Assembly: GCF_002287925.1 (NCBI RefSeq)
Contig: NZ_CP016769.1
Span: 496,001-560,000 of the forward strand
Direction: 5' to 3'
Origin: Candidatus Planktophila lacus
GTDB lineage: Bacteria; Actinomycetota; Actinomycetes; Nanopelagicales; Nanopelagicaceae
DNA: 64,000 nucleotides
The notes under the pieces were generated by a model. It saw only the letters and a program-made list of their open reading frames with translations, was not told the origin of the DNA and did not search any database. Below, in pieces: positions 34,827-44,345 of this stretch; the first letter of the stretch is position 1, and each line of letters begins with the position of its first letter. The position numbers and the translations under genes are program-made.

Positions 34827-36425
34827 CTAATCAATAGAAACTAGATCGAAGTATTCATCTTTCCAAATATCTTCATCGCCATCAGGCAGCAAGATCACGC
34901 GCTCTGGCTTTAGGGCCTGAACGGCGCCTTCGTCGTGAGAGACCATGATTACTGCCCCTTGATATTCACCAAGTGCGCCCAAGATCTCTTCACGAGATGC
35001 GGGATCTAAGTTGTTTGTTGGCTCATCTAGCAAAAGAACGTTTGCGGCAGATACAACAAGAGTTGCGAGTGCTAAACGAGTTCTTTCGCCACCAGATAAG
35101 ACCTTCACTGGCTTATGAACATCATCGCCAACGAATAAGAATGAACCAAGAACGTTACGGGCTTCTGGTTCGCGCAAGTCATCCTTGGAAGACATCATGT
35201 TTTCCAGAATTGTGCGATCAAAGTCGAGCATTTCATGTTCCTGGGCGTAGTAACCAAGTTTTAAGCCATGGCCATGTTCAACTTTTCCAGTATCGGATTC
35301 GAGTTGATTGGCAAGGATCTTTAGAAGAGTAGTTTTTCCAGCACCGTTAAGTCCCAAGATAACAACGCGTGAGCCCTTATCGATAACACAGGAAACGTCG
35401 GTAAAGATTTCAAGTGATCCGTAGTTCTTAGAGAGCTCTTCACCGGATAGGGGAGTCTTTCCGCAAGGTGCTGGTGTTGGGAAGCGAAGTTTGGCGACCT
35501 TATCCTTAACGCGAACGTCATCGAGTGAGGAACGAAGTTTCTCAGCGCGACGTAACATGCCTTGAGCGGCAGTTGCCTTAGAAGCCTTAGCGCGCATCTT
35601 CTCGCCCTGCTTCTGCAAGATTTCAGCTTTCTTTTCGGCGTTGGCACGCTCTTTCTTGCGGCGATGTTCATCTTGCTCGCGCTGCAAGAGGTATTGCTTC
35701 CAGCCCAAGTTATAAACATCGATCACGTTACGGTTGCCATCGATATAGAAGACCTTATTTACAACTTGTTCGATCAAGTTAACATCGTGAGAGATGATGA
35801 CAAGTCCGCCTGAATAAGTGCTGAGGTAGTTGCGAAGCCAGATGATTGAGTCAGCATCTAAGTGGTTCGTTGGCTCATCCAGAAGCAGAGTTTCTGCGCC
35901 CGAGAACAAGATACGTGCAAGTTCGATACGACGGCGCTGACCACCAGATAGTGTGTCTAGTTGATTGCCAAAGACTGCTTCAGATACGCCAAGTGAAGTT
36001 GCGATCGCTTCTGCTTCAGATGTTGCGGCATAACCACCGGCTGCTTGGAACTCGGCATCGACGCGTGAGTAACGCTCCATCGCCTTTTCGAGTGCTTCAC
36101 CTTCAGTTGTTGCCATCTCTTCTTCAACTTGGGTCATACGCGCTGCGATCTGATCTAATCCGCGCGCCGATAAAATTCTTTCAATAACAGTGCCTTGATC
36201 TTCACCAGTGCGGGGATCTTGTGGCAGATAACCGATCTTGCCGGTGCGTTGTACTGCGCCACCTGCGGGGAGTGTTTCACCAGCAAGTACCTTGGCGAGC
36301 GTAGATTTTCCTGCGCCATTGCGGCCAACGAATCCGATGCGATCTCCGTGGTTGATGCGAACATTTACTCCTGAGACCAGAAGTCGCGCACCTGCGCGTA
36401 GTTCAAGAGCACTTGTAGAGATCAT
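34827..36425 (-). CDS. ABC-F family ATPase (translation factor type)
   Basis: A 532-residue protein with two ABC domains and no membrane segment. Domain 1 has GRNGAGKS (about 35-42) and LSGGQRRRIELARIL; domain 2 has GLNGAGKT and LSGGERTRLALATL. Between them is a charged helical linker (about 240-300), the P-site tRNA interaction motif of ABC-F proteins. Such proteins bind the ribosomal E site and either tune elongation (EttA-like) or protect against antibiotics. Which role applies is not clear. It lies downstream of parC on the same strand, 37 bp apart. Confidence 0.88.
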   Translation of the reverse strand: MISTSALELRAGARLLVSGVNVRINHGDRIGFVGRNGAGKSTLAKVLAGETLPAGGAVQRTGKIGYLPQDPRTGEDQGTVIERILSARGLDQIAARMTQVEEEMATTEGEALEKAMERYSRVDAEFQAAGGYAATSEAEAIATSLGVSEAVFGNQLDTLSGGQRRRIELARILFSGAETLLLDEPTNHLDADSIIWLRNYLSTYSGGLVIISHDVNLIEQVVNKVFYIDGNRNVIDVYNLGWKQYLLQREQDEHRRKKERANAEKKAEILQKQGEKMRAKASKATAAQGMLRRAEKLRSSLDDVRVKDKVAKLRFPTPAPCGKTPLSGEELSKNYGSLEIFTDVSCVIDKGSRVVILGLNGAGKTTLLKILANQLESDTGKVEHGHGLKLGYYAQEHEMLDFDRTILENMMSSKDDLREPEARNVLGSFLFVGDDVHKPVKVLSGGERTRLALATLVVSAANVLLLDEPTNNLDPASREEILGALGEYQGAVIMVSHDEGAVQALKPERVILLPDGDEDIWKDEYFDLVSID

Positions 36426-36462
36426 TTGACGAAGTCTCCCACAGGGGAGAAGTTAAACGAAA

Positions 36463-37992
36463 TTAAGCAGCGCCAATTCGTGTGCGACGCGGGGTAGCGA
36501 ATGATTTTCCGACTGCAGTTAGCTCGGTTGCAACCTGCGCCTTGATATTTTCTTCAGATTTTAGAAGAGCGCTAAGCGCGGCGATAGTTGTTTTGAGTTC
36601 TTTCTGTTCAGTCTCAAGTTCGAGTTTGCTCATCTTGGTCAAACGACGAAGCGGCATGTCGAGGATATAAGTTGCTTGTTCATCATTTAACTTAAAGTCC
36701 TTGATCAACTTCTCTTTGGCAGCGGCTGCATCATCGCTACCGCGAATAATCTTGATTACCTTATCGATATCAATGATCGCCTTAAGCAGACCATCGACCA
36801 TTGATAGGCGACCTTCGGCCTTGGCTTTGCGATATTCAGAGCGACGACGTACAACTTCGATGCGGTGATCGATAAAGACTTGTAGCAATTCCTTAAGTCC
36901 AAGAGTTTGTGGGCGACCCTTAACCAAGGCAACAGCGTTAATGGCGAAGGCATCTTCCATCGGAGTTAACTTATAGAGCTGTTCTAGAACTGCCTCTGGT
37001 TCAAAGCCGTTCTTTAGCTCGATAACTACGTTGGTTCCGGTCTGGCCATCAGTTAGATCGATGATGTCTGAAATACCTTGAATCTTCTTCGCCTTAGCAA
37101 GATCTGCAATACGTTCAACAACTTTTTCAGGGCCGATGTTAAATGGAAGTTCCTTAATGGTGATACCCATCTTGCGAGAGGTAACTTTGCTGATTTCAAC
37201 AGATGCGCGAACCTTAAATGAACCCTTACCGGTGGCATATGCCTCGCGTACGCCTTCGGCGCCAACGAGTTCTCCGCCAGTTGGAAAGTCTGGCCCAGGG
37301 ATGTGCTTCATCAACTGATTAAGCGTCGCCTTAGGGTTATCAATTAAGAACTTAGTTGCAGCGATAACTTCACCTAGGTTATGTGGCGCCATATTTGTCG
37401 CCATACCAACTGCGATACCTGAACCGCCATTTACCAAAAGGTTTGGATACGCGGCAGGAAGAACAAGTGGCTCAAGCAATTGGCCGTCGTAGTTTGGACC
37501 AAAATCAACGGTGTCTTCATCGGCTTCAGCAACCATCGCCATTGCAGCGTTGGCTAGACGAGCTTCGGTGTAACGCATCGCTGCAGGGCCAGAGTCGAGT
37601 GAACCAAAGTTTCCGTGGCCGTCGATTAGTGGAACCTGCATTGAAAAAGATTGCGCCATACGAACAAGTGCATCGTAAATCGCTGAGTCACCGTGTGGGT
37701 GCAACTTACCCATTACTTCACCGACAACACGTGCGCTCTTCACATGGCCGCGCTCTGGACGAAGACCCATATCGGCCATCTGGTGCAAGATGCGGCGGTG
37801 AACTGGCTTTAAACCATCGCGCGCATCAGGAAGTGCTCGTGAGTAAATAACTGAGTATGCATATTCAAGAAATGATTCTGACATTTCAGATGAAACATCG
37901 ATATCTACAATCTTGCCGGGATATTCACCGGGCTTTGGACCAACGACCTTCTTCGCCTTGGTCGATGCTGCGGCTTTCTTTGCTGTTGCCAT
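36463..37992 (-). CDS. parC: Topoisomerase IV subunit A lacking the C-terminal domain
   Basis: A 509-residue type IIA breakage-reunion subunit. After a basic N-terminal tail come the winged-helix and tower domains; catalytic R140-Y141 sit in AMRYTEARL, and the gate region contains MADMGLRPERGHVKSARVVGEVMGKLHPHGD. Family members are usually about 800 residues because of a C-terminal beta-pinwheel that binds DNA. This protein ends after the coiled-coil exit gate with TPRRTRIGAA, so the pinwheel is absent. The next gene upstream is unrelated and no remnant frame is seen downstream. Decatenation may be retained. Confidence 0.88.
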   Translation of the reverse strand: MATAKKAAASTKAKKVVGPKPGEYPGKIVDIDVSSEMSESFLEYAYSVIYSRALPDARDGLKPVHRRILHQMADMGLRPERGHVKSARVVGEVMGKLHPHGDSAIYDALVRMAQSFSMQVPLIDGHGNFGSLDSGPAAMRYTEARLANAAMAMVAEADEDTVDFGPNYDGQLLEPLVLPAAYPNLLVNGGSGIAVGMATNMAPHNLGEVIAATKFLIDNPKATLNQLMKHIPGPDFPTGGELVGAEGVREAYATGKGSFKVRASVEISKVTSRKMGITIKELPFNIGPEKVVERIADLAKAKKIQGISDIIDLTDGQTGTNVVIELKNGFEPEAVLEQLYKLTPMEDAFAINAVALVKGRPQTLGLKELLQVFIDHRIEVVRRRSEYRKAKAEGRLSMVDGLLKAIIDIDKVIKIIRGSDDAAAAKEKLIKDFKLNDEQATYILDMPLRRLTKMSKLELETEQKELKTTIAALSALLKSEENIKAQVATELTAVGKSFATPRRTRIGAA

Positions 37993-38017
37993 GCGCGCAT
38001 TCTGCCAAGATAACTAG

Positions 38018-38923
38018 CTAAATCGCGGTACCTACACGCGGTCTGCCGCCGACGATTGCAACACAACCTGCCGCTAACTCTCCACCTGCCTGTAAAGCAG
38101 CGGTTAAATCGTGGTTCATCGAATATGAGGCGATAAATCCGGCGGCAAAACTATCTCCAGCCCCTGTTGTATCAACAACGGTAGCTGCAACTGCAGGAAG
38201 GCTAATGGAATCAAAACCGCGTGCTTTGGCGATAGCGCCAGCAGAGCCGCGTTTAATTACGACAACCTGCGAGAAATCAAGCAGGTAATCAAGAGCGCGT
38301 TCAATATCAACTGAGCCAGTTAAGTAAATCGATTCTTCTTCATTTAGGAATAAAACATCCATCATTGAAAACCAGTTATGTAACTCTTTATCTGCAACAT
38401 CTTTCATCGCACCAACAGATGCGGGATCAAAATAAATCGGTAGCCCATCTGCCTTGATCTTCTCAATCATCGCTAAAACACCATCACGGGCTAAGGGATT
38501 GAGAAGCGCGTAACCAGAGATGTAAACAGCTTGAAATGAACCCAGATCAGGTAGGTCTGTCACGGTTAGTCGTGAATTTGCACCTTTATCCGGAAACATA
38601 GTGCGCTCACCTGATGAGTCAACAAGAACTACAACAACGCCGGACGTTTCACCTGGAATTATTAGATCTCCATGGTTTACGCCTAAGGCATCGAATTCTG
38701 CAACGATCGCAGCACCTGCTGGATCATCTCCAACGTGGCTAACGATTGTGCTCCGTGCATCGGTACGAGTTAGCCAAGCGGCGACATTTCCTGCGGCTCC
38801 ACCACTGCTGGTGCTGATGCGGCTTGCGGTATCGCTACCGAAATTAATTTTTTGGGGAGAAACGTTTATGCGGGCGATGACATCGAGCATTACATCGCCG
38901 ATACACAGAACGTTAATTGTCAT
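38018..38923 (-). CDS. psuK: PfkB-family kinase, probable pseudouridine kinase
   Basis: A 301-residue ribokinase-fold kinase. The anion-hole/catalytic motif DTTGAGDSFAAGF is near residue 250 and GGAAGNVAAWL is in the N-terminal substrate region. PfkB kinases act on sugars or nucleosides; the gene upstream is a clear pseudouridine-5'-phosphate glycosidase 15 bp away on the same strand, so phosphorylation of pseudouridine is the likely role. Sequence alone would allow ribokinase or fructokinase. Confidence 0.78.
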   Translation of the reverse strand: MTINVLCIGDVMLDVIARINVSPQKINFGSDTASRISTSSGGAAGNVAAWLTRTDARSTIVSHVGDDPAGAAIVAEFDALGVNHGDLIIPGETSGVVVVLVDSSGERTMFPDKGANSRLTVTDLPDLGSFQAVYISGYALLNPLARDGVLAMIEKIKADGLPIYFDPASVGAMKDVADKELHNWFSMMDVLFLNEEESIYLTGSVDIERALDYLLDFSQVVVIKRGSAGAIAKARGFDSISLPAVAATVVDTTGAGDSFAAGFIASYSMNHDLTAALQAGGELAAGCVAIVGGRPRVGTAI

Positions 38924-38938
38924 TTAAATACCTAAGAG

Positions 38939-39853
38939 TTAGTGCTGCTGCTTAGCAACGGCGATATCAGCGGCAAGTGCTGAGTTCGATTTAATAATTT
39001 CGATATTTACTGAAAGCGATTCGCCTTCGCTGGCGGTGTGGAAATGCTCGAGAAGGAAAGGAGTTACCGCCTTGCCGACAATCCCCGCTTTACGTGCACC
39101 GGCTAGTCCGCTCTTCAAAATCGCATCATGGCGCTTGCGATCCATCTCGTGCTTTACCGGATTTGCGACAACCAACGCGCTCTTATTGGTCTTTAGCGCC
39201 TCACGTGAGTGAATGATTTGTGCGATCTCGGTAGCGCTTTCCACGCGATGTTCGATTGTAAAACCAGAATCAGTTAGGTAGAAACCTGGAAAGGCCGTTG
39301 TCTTATATCCAACTACGCCAATGGCTAGTGTTTCTAAACGCTCTAACGTTGCTGCCACATCGAGAATCGATTTAACACCAGCACATACAACAGTGATATC
39401 TAATTGTGAAAGCGCCGTAAGGTCGGCAGACTCATCAAAAGTTTCATTGGCATCGCGGTGAACTCCGCCCAAACCACCAGTTGCAAAGACTCGGATTCCA
39501 GCAAGTGCGGCTAAATGTGCTGTTGCAGCAACTGTTGTCGCTGCGCTCTTCTTGCTCGCCGAGATAATGGCCAAGTCGCGACTAGATGCCTTAGCGATGT
39601 CATCGCGATTAGCAATTGCCTTTAATTGGTCATCGGTTAAGCCAATATGAACAACTCCATCGATTACCGCAATAGTTGCTGGAACTGCGCCATGATCACG
39701 GACGATATCTTCGACTTCACGCGCTACCTCTAAATTTTGTGGGCGCGGCAGACCATGACTGATGATCGTTGATTCGAGTGCAACTATTGGTTTTCCTTCA
39801 GCCAGCGCTGCAGCAACTTCGGGCGATGGAGTAAAAGGCATACGGTGGCTCAT
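38939..39853 (-). CDS. psuG: Pseudouridine-5'-phosphate glycosidase
   Basis: A 304-residue Mn-dependent enzyme that splits pseudouridine 5'-phosphate into uracil and ribose 5-phosphate. Family-specific stretches are ALESTIISHGLPRPQNLEVA (about 25-44), VPATIAVIDGVVHIGLTDDQ and FATGGLGGVHR (about 126-136). Length is standard. With the adjacent PfkB kinase it forms a complete pathway for recycling pseudouridine from RNA. TAAGGT 7 nt before the ATG suggests a leaderless start for the pair. Confidence 0.93.
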   Translation of the reverse strand: MSHRMPFTPSPEVAAALAEGKPIVALESTIISHGLPRPQNLEVAREVEDIVRDHGAVPATIAVIDGVVHIGLTDDQLKAIANRDDIAKASSRDLAIISASKKSAATTVAATAHLAALAGIRVFATGGLGGVHRDANETFDESADLTALSQLDITVVCAGVKSILDVAATLERLETLAIGVVGYKTTAFPGFYLTDSGFTIEHRVESATEIAQIIHSREALKTNKSALVVANPVKHEMDRKRHDAILKSGLAGARKAGIVGKAVTPFLLEHFHTASEGESLSVNIEIIKSNSALAADIAVAKQQH

Positions 39854-39860
39854 AAGCCCA

Positions 39861-39866
39861 ACCTTA
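39861..39866 (-). promoter_or_regulatory. Probable -10 element, leaderless psuG mRNA
   Basis: Minus-strand TAAGGT, 7 nt (TGGGCTT), then the ATG at 39853. Confidence 0.5.
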
Positions 39867-39885
39867 CCCGTGAGAAGATACCTCC

Positions 39886-40989
39886 GTGCATCTCTCGCAA
39901 ATCACTCCTTCGCTCTTTGCCAGCCTAGGTTTAGCCGATGCCAGTGATCAAATAAATTGTGGTGCTAGCCCCAACGGCCGCGAACTTCTCTTTCTTGTAG
40001 ATGGCTTAGGCGCAGATGCAGTTGAAAAGTTTTCTAGCTATATCCCAACACTTTCCGCGCTGATTCGCCACGGCGCTGTGCGCACTTCGTTTCCTTCAAC
40101 GACGGCGACAAGCCTGGCAACGCTAACTACAGGTGTTAATCCCGGAACCCACGGAATGTTGGGTTACACCGTGCAAGTTCCACGCAGTGGTGGTCGCATT
40201 CTTAACTCACTTAAATGGGATGAACGCGTTGATCCAACAATTTGGCAACCTGTCCCGACTTTATTCGAGCGCGCAACGGCTGCAGATATCAACGTTACCC
40301 ATGTTGCGGCAAAGCGTTATGAAGATACTGGTTTCACGCGCGCAGTCTTTCGCGGTGCAAATTACCGCGGCGCCAATATCCACGAAGATTTAGTTACCGA
40401 AACTGTTGAGGCGTTAAAGAAGACGCCATCATTTGTTTATCTCTATGTAAATGAACTAGATGTTGCTGGCCATAGCGATGGAGTAGGTTCAGAGAAATGG
40501 TTGGCTGCTCTTGTTGCAATCGATCAGCTAGTTGCGAACTTACTGAAAAAACTTCCACGTAAAACCAGGCTTTGGTTAACTGCCGATCACGGCATGATCA
40601 ATGTCGGAGAAAAGATAGTTATTGGCCAAGACAATGACTTAGCCACTGATATCGCAACGATTGCCGGCGAGCCTCGTGCGCGCCACCTTTATTTGGCAGA
40701 TGGCGCTCCGCTTAGCGCACATAAAGAAGTGGCATCGCGCTGGGAAGAATATTTGGGGGAGAAGGCCACTATTTATTTACGCGATCAAGCGATCGCAGCA
40801 GGGCTCTTTGGTAGCGATGTCTCACTTGATGCATCAGATCGCATGGGTGATGTAATCGCAATCGCACATGGCGAAATGATCTTGATCGAAGCCGAACGCG
40901 AAAAACAAGAAGGCGCAATGGTTGGCCACCATGGCGGAGCAACAGATATTGAAAGCTTTGTACCGCTGCTAACTCATGTAACGAGTTAG
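39886..40989 (+). CDS. Alkaline phosphatase-superfamily phosphodiesterase
   Basis: A 367-residue protein of the nucleotide pyrophosphatase/phosphodiesterase branch. LFLVDGLGADAVEKF (metal aspartate) is followed by the nucleophile region RTSFPSTTATSLATLTTGVNPGTHGMLGY; later VNELDVAGHSDG, LTADHGMINV and VGHHGG carry the remaining metal ligands. No signal peptide is evident, so it may act in the cytoplasm. Start is GTG at 39886, 32 bp from divergent psuG. Substrate could be a nucleotide sugar, dinucleotide or phosphodiester. Confidence 0.85.
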   Translation: MHLSQITPSLFASLGLADASDQINCGASPNGRELLFLVDGLGADAVEKFSSYIPTLSALIRHGAVRTSFPSTTATSLATLTTGVNPGTHGMLGYTVQVPRSGGRILNSLKWDERVDPTIWQPVPTLFERATAADINVTHVAAKRYEDTGFTRAVFRGANYRGANIHEDLVTETVEALKKTPSFVYLYVNELDVAGHSDGVGSEKWLAALVAIDQLVANLLKKLPRKTRLWLTADHGMINVGEKIVIGQDNDLATDIATIAGEPRARHLYLADGAPLSAHKEVASRWEEYLGEKATIYLRDQAIAAGLFGSDVSLDASDRMGDVIAIAHGEMILIEAEREKQEGAMVGHHGGATDIESFVPLLTHVTS

Positions 40990-41894
40990 TTTTCGGGGGT
41001 TGGTTCCTCGGTAGTTTTACGGCCAAACATAATTTCATCCCATGAAGGAACTTTGGCGCGTGCAGTAATTCCATCTTGGCTATCGCCAGGTGCAGGGGTC
41101 TCGCGAATTGAAACCAATCGTGGTGTTTCACGGCTTACTTCTGCTTCAAATTCTTCATCTGTCGGATCGTTATCTGGAAGATCATCAAGGATGGAAGAGA
41201 TGCTGCGCACTGGTGCGCTATCGATACGAATTGGTTCGCGTGGTTCTGTGCGTTCTTCAATACGTGAAGGATGTGATGGCTCAGCATAAACCAAACCAGG
41301 TTCGATACGGCGTACAGGTGCTGCTTCACCGGTCATCCACGCCGCGTTGTCATCGAGCGGAGTAATTGAACGGCGATGGGTATCAAATGAGAACTGTGCA
41401 GATCCAACGCCATCGCGGTTTGGATAGTGGAGTTCGATTGTCCAACTGCCATCTTCTAAACGCCAGGTGTTCCAATCGATCGCATCGATATCTACGCCGC
41501 GTGGTGCAAGTTTTGAAATAACGATGTCGAGAAATGTTGGCGCATCTTTAGCGGTCTCTTTACCATCGCGACGTGGAGTCAGACCATGTACTTGATCGAT
41601 AATAAATAAACGCTCTTGCAGAATTGGACCAGAAAAACGTTCGACTTTATCTACTGAAATATTTCCATCGCGTGCAATTACTTCCATAGTTTCGCCTGCG
41701 CGCAGACGACGTTGAATCTCTTTAACGCTCATCACTTCGTTCTCGTCGCCAACTGGGACTGAAGTCAAACGTGGTTGGTTTACCGTGGCGCGCAAAGTGT
41801 CGCTGATTCGCAAAGTGTGTTCATTTCCATCGTTATCGGTGAGCGCTAGGTGCACCCCATCTGGGGTCTTGCCGGTTAGGCGTAGCTCACTCAT
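40986..41894 (-). CDS. sepH: Septation protein SepH (DUF3071)
   Basis: A 302-residue actinobacterial division protein. The N-terminal DUF3071 domain (about 1-165) begins [20 protein letters not shown] and contains a helix-turn-helix ([22 protein letters not shown]). The C-terminal half is proline/glutamate-rich and probably disordered. In Streptomyces SepH binds FtsZ and promotes Z-ring assembly. Its 3' end overlaps the phosphodiesterase gene by 4 bp. TATTCT 7 nt before the ATG indicates a leaderless transcript. Confidence 0.9.
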   Translation of the reverse strand: MSELRLTGKTPDGVHLALTDNDGNEHTLRISDTLRATVNQPRLTSVPVGDENEVMSVKEIQRRLRAGETMEVIARDGNISVDKVERFSGPILQERLFIIDQVHGLTPRRDGKETAKDAPTFLDIVISKLAPRGVDIDAIDWNTWRLEDGSWTIELHYPNRDGVGSAQFSFDTHRRSITPLDDNAAWMTGEAAPVRRIEPGLVYAEPSHPSRIEERTEPREPIRIDSAPVRSISSILDDLPDNDPTDEEFEAEVSRETPRLVSIRETPAPGDSQDGITARAKVPSWDEIMFGRKTTEEPTPEN

Positions 41895-41901
41895 GTGGGC
41901 G

Positions 41902-41907
41902 AGAATA
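41902..41907 (-). promoter_or_regulatory. Probable -10 element, leaderless sepH mRNA
   Basis: Minus-strand TATTCT, 7 nt (CGCCCAC), then the ATG at 41894. Confidence 0.5.
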
Positions 41908-42064
41908 CCCGCAGAGGGTGAGAAAGTCGGGCAGGGTGAGCCCTCGGCTGAGCGGGAGGAACTGGCCGATTTACGCTCGACGCCCCTTCTATGGCAAGAT
42001 ACGCAGTCTGCACAACACTTTTAGTTACGCTTGTAAACGCTTAAAAATAGATGAGGACCTTACG

Positions 42065-42616
42065 ATGAATATTCTCGATGCCGTTGATGCGAAGTCACTT
42101 CGCCATGACGTCCCACAATTTCGCGCTGGAGACGAATTAAAGATCCATGTCCGCGTTATCGAAGGTAGCAAGAGCCGTATCCAGGTCTTCCAAGGAATCG
42201 TTATCCGTCGCCAAGGCGATGGCGTTCGCGAAACTTTCACAATCCGTAAGGTCTCTTACGGCGTTGGAGTAGAACGTACCTTCCCAGTACACACACCAGT
42301 TATTGAAAAGATCGAACTCGTAAAGAAGGGCGATGTACGTCGCGCCAAGCTTTACTACCTCCGCGATCTTCGCGGTAAGGCTGCCAAGATTCGCGAAAAG
42401 CGCGATGGCATCGAAGGCTACGGCGATGGAATCCTTTCAACTCCTGAGAAGGAAGTAATCGTTGAGGCGCCTGCTGCCGTGGTTGAAGAAGTAGTTGTTG
42501 AGGCTCCAGTAGTGTCCGAGCCAACTGCGACCGAAGTTGTGGCAGAGGTTCCAGCTCAAGAAGCGACTTCAGACGTTGTGGTTGAAGCTGCAGCTGAAGA
42601 CAAGCCTGCTAACTAA
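42065..42616 (+). CDS. rplS: Ribosomal protein L19 with long C-terminal tail
   Basis: A 183-residue form of bL19. The conserved body (1-115) includes [32 protein letters not shown] and [17 protein letters not shown], then [18 protein letters not shown]. The usual length is about 115; here about 65 extra residues rich in V, E, A and P follow, an acidic tail on an otherwise basic ribosomal protein. The ATG at 42065 with GAGGA upstream is chosen over longer in-frame starts. It leads an operon with lepB and rnhB. Confidence 0.93.
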   Translation: MNILDAVDAKSLRHDVPQFRAGDELKIHVRVIEGSKSRIQVFQGIVIRRQGDGVRETFTIRKVSYGVGVERTFPVHTPVIEKIELVKKGDVRRAKLYYLRDLRGKAAKIREKRDGIEGYGDGILSTPEKEVIVEAPAAVVEEVVVEAPVVSEPTATEVVAEVPAQEATSDVVVEAAAEDKPAN

Positions 42617-42630
42617 GTAACTCTTCTCTA

Positions 42631-43284
42631 ATGCCACGCAAGGGCTCGCTATTACGCGAGTTACCTATTCTTGTTGTTGTCGCGCTCGCAGTTTCGCTCG
42701 TCATCAAATCATTTCTAGTTCAGTTCTTCTACATCCCTTCTGGGTCGATGGAGAACACCCTTCAGATAAATGATCGCGTTGCGGTCAATAAAGTCCCATT
42801 CATTAGCAAGTCAATTAATCGCGGAGATGTAGTTGTCTTTCGCGATCCAGATAACTGGCTACCTGAGCCATACAGTGCAGATGGAAATAAATATATAGCC
42901 AAGATTAAAGAAGGCTTTGTTGCCGTTGGCGTCCTACCAAATCCAGCAAAGCAATATCTGGTTAAGCGAGTAATTGGCGTTGCCGGCGATAAAGTCGAAT
43001 GCTGTGCCAAGAGCAAGAAGTTAATGATCAACGGCATTGAAATTGATGAGCCGTATATCTTCGCGGGAAATACACCGAGTGATACTAAATTTAATGTCAC
43101 CGTACCTGAAGGCAAAATCTGGGTTATGGGAGATCACCGTGGCGCCAGCGCTGATTCACGTTTCCATCAAGACGATATAAATCAAGGAATGGTGCCAACT
43201 TCTAAGGTAACCGGACGGGTTATCGGAATCATCTGGCCGCTAAAGAATTTTGGATTAGTTGGCTCTTACTCTTCACTTAAGTAG
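42631..43284 (+). CDS. lepB: Signal peptidase I
   Basis: A 217-residue membrane-bound serine-lysine peptidase that removes signal peptides on the outer face of the membrane. One N-terminal helix (about 11-30) precedes box B with S39 in IPSGSMENTL; the general base is K112 in YLVKRVIGVAGD; box E is GDHRGASADSR. It starts 14 bp after rplS. Many secreted proteins in this window with AxA cleavage sites are likely clients. Confidence 0.94.
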   Translation: MPRKGSLLRELPILVVVALAVSLVIKSFLVQFFYIPSGSMENTLQINDRVAVNKVPFISKSINRGDVVVFRDPDNWLPEPYSADGNKYIAKIKEGFVAVGVLPNPAKQYLVKRVIGVAGDKVECCAKSKKLMINGIEIDEPYIFAGNTPSDTKFNVTVPEGKIWVMGDHRGASADSRFHQDDINQGMVPTSKVTGRVIGIIWPLKNFGLVGSYSSLK

Positions 43285-43297
43285 TTAGTTGCTTTAA

Positions 43298-43903
43298 ATG
43301 GTGAAGGTAATTGAATCGCTGCTAATTGAAGCGGGGATAACGCCACTTGCCGGAGTAGATGAGGCAGGACGCGGTGCATGCGCCGGACCCCTAGTGATTG
43401 CATCAGTTGTTTTAGCCGATCCCTTTGCGCCAGAGTTAGCAAAAGTTCGTGACTCTAAAGACGTATCTGAAGCAGAACGAGAAAAGTTGTTTGATCTCGT
43501 AACTTCTGCGGCGCTTTCTATTAGCGTGATAACAGTGCCTGCGGCCGAAGTTGATTCTCGCGGTGTGCACGCGGCAAACCTCGATGGCATGCGCCGTGCG
43601 GTGCAGGGCTTATCGGTCACACCTAACTACGTGCTTACAGATGGTTATGCCATTGAAGGTTTAGCGATTCCCAATGTGGCAGTTTGGAAAGGCGACCAAG
43701 TCGTTACATGCATTAGCGCTGCTTCAATTATCGCTAAAGTTACTCGTGACCGCATAATGCGCGAATTAGATACTGAATTCCCAAATTATGGCTTTGCCAA
43801 ACATAAGGGCTATATCACCAAAGTCCACACCGAAGCGTTGCAAGAACACGGCCCGTGTATAGAACACCGCCGCTCTTTCGCAAATATTGCAGTGCTCCTT
43901 TAA
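43298..43903 (+). CDS. rnhB: Ribonuclease HII
   Basis: A 201-residue enzyme that nicks RNA/DNA hybrids and removes misincorporated ribonucleotides. The acidic active site is visible as D21-E22 in GVDEAGRGACAGP, with further aspartates in VRDSKDVS and VLTDGY, and KVTRDRIM downstream. Length is normal. It begins 13 bp after lepB. The same order rplS-lepB-rnhB is common in actinobacteria. Confidence 0.94.
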   Translation: MVKVIESLLIEAGITPLAGVDEAGRGACAGPLVIASVVLADPFAPELAKVRDSKDVSEAEREKLFDLVTSAALSISVITVPAAEVDSRGVHAANLDGMRRAVQGLSVTPNYVLTDGYAIEGLAIPNVAVWKGDQVVTCISAASIIAKVTRDRIMRELDTEFPNYGFAKHKGYITKVHTEALQEHGPCIEHRRSFANIAVLL

Positions 43904-43954
43904 TTATTACCCACAAGCGCTTTCAGCTTTGGATTAACTGTCTGGACCTTTCTC

Positions 43955-43960
43955 TAACCT
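43955..43960 (+). promoter_or_regulatory. Probable -10 element, leaderless UPF0102 mRNA
   Basis: TAACCT, 7 nt (GCGCGCC), then the ATG at 43968. It would drive UPF0102-comM-dprA separately from rnhB. Confidence 0.5.
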
Positions 43961-43967
43961 GCGCGCC

Positions 43968-44345
43968 ATGGGCAAAGTAGGCGAGAAGAAGAACAATCAA
44001 AAGACTGGTGCATTTGGCGAACAAGTAACCGCTGATTACTTAACTGCGCGCGGTGATGAAATTCTCGACCGCAACTGGCGGGTGCGCGAAGGCGAGATAG
44101 ATCTAGTTTCGCTAAGCAGCGATGGCATCTTTCACTTTATCGAAGTTAAGACTCGTTCTTCACTTGCCTTTGGCCACCCCTTTGAGGCAATCAATCGCGA
44201 TAAAGCCCATCGCATGCAACGTTTAGCACTTGCTTGGCTTGCCACCCACGGATGTCTAGGTTGCGAATATGCGATCGATGTTGTGGCTGTTCTTATTGCA
44301 GTCGATGGAACACATACCTTGGAATATCGAGGGGCGATCCTATGA
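43968..44345 (+). CDS. UPF0102/YraN nuclease-like protein
   Basis: A 125-residue restriction-endonuclease-fold protein. Conserved FGEQVTADYLTARG, NWRVREGEIDLVS and FIEVKTRSSLAFG supply the E, D and E-x-K active-site pattern, so DNA cleavage activity is possible although the family is uncharacterised. It overlaps the ComM-like gene by 4 bp (ATGA). The trio with comM and dprA suggests a role in DNA uptake or recombination. Confidence 0.9.
   Translation: MGKVGEKKNNQKTGAFGEQVTADYLTARGDEILDRNWRVREGEIDLVSLSSDGIFHFIEVKTRSSLAFGHPFEAINRDKAHRMQRLALAWLATHGCLGCEYAIDVVAVLIAVDGTHTLEYRGAIL

Noticed and set aside
37383-37850. 155-codon plus-strand frame inside parC
   Set aside because: It lies fully opposite a strongly conserved topoisomerase gene and its product has no recognisable motif.
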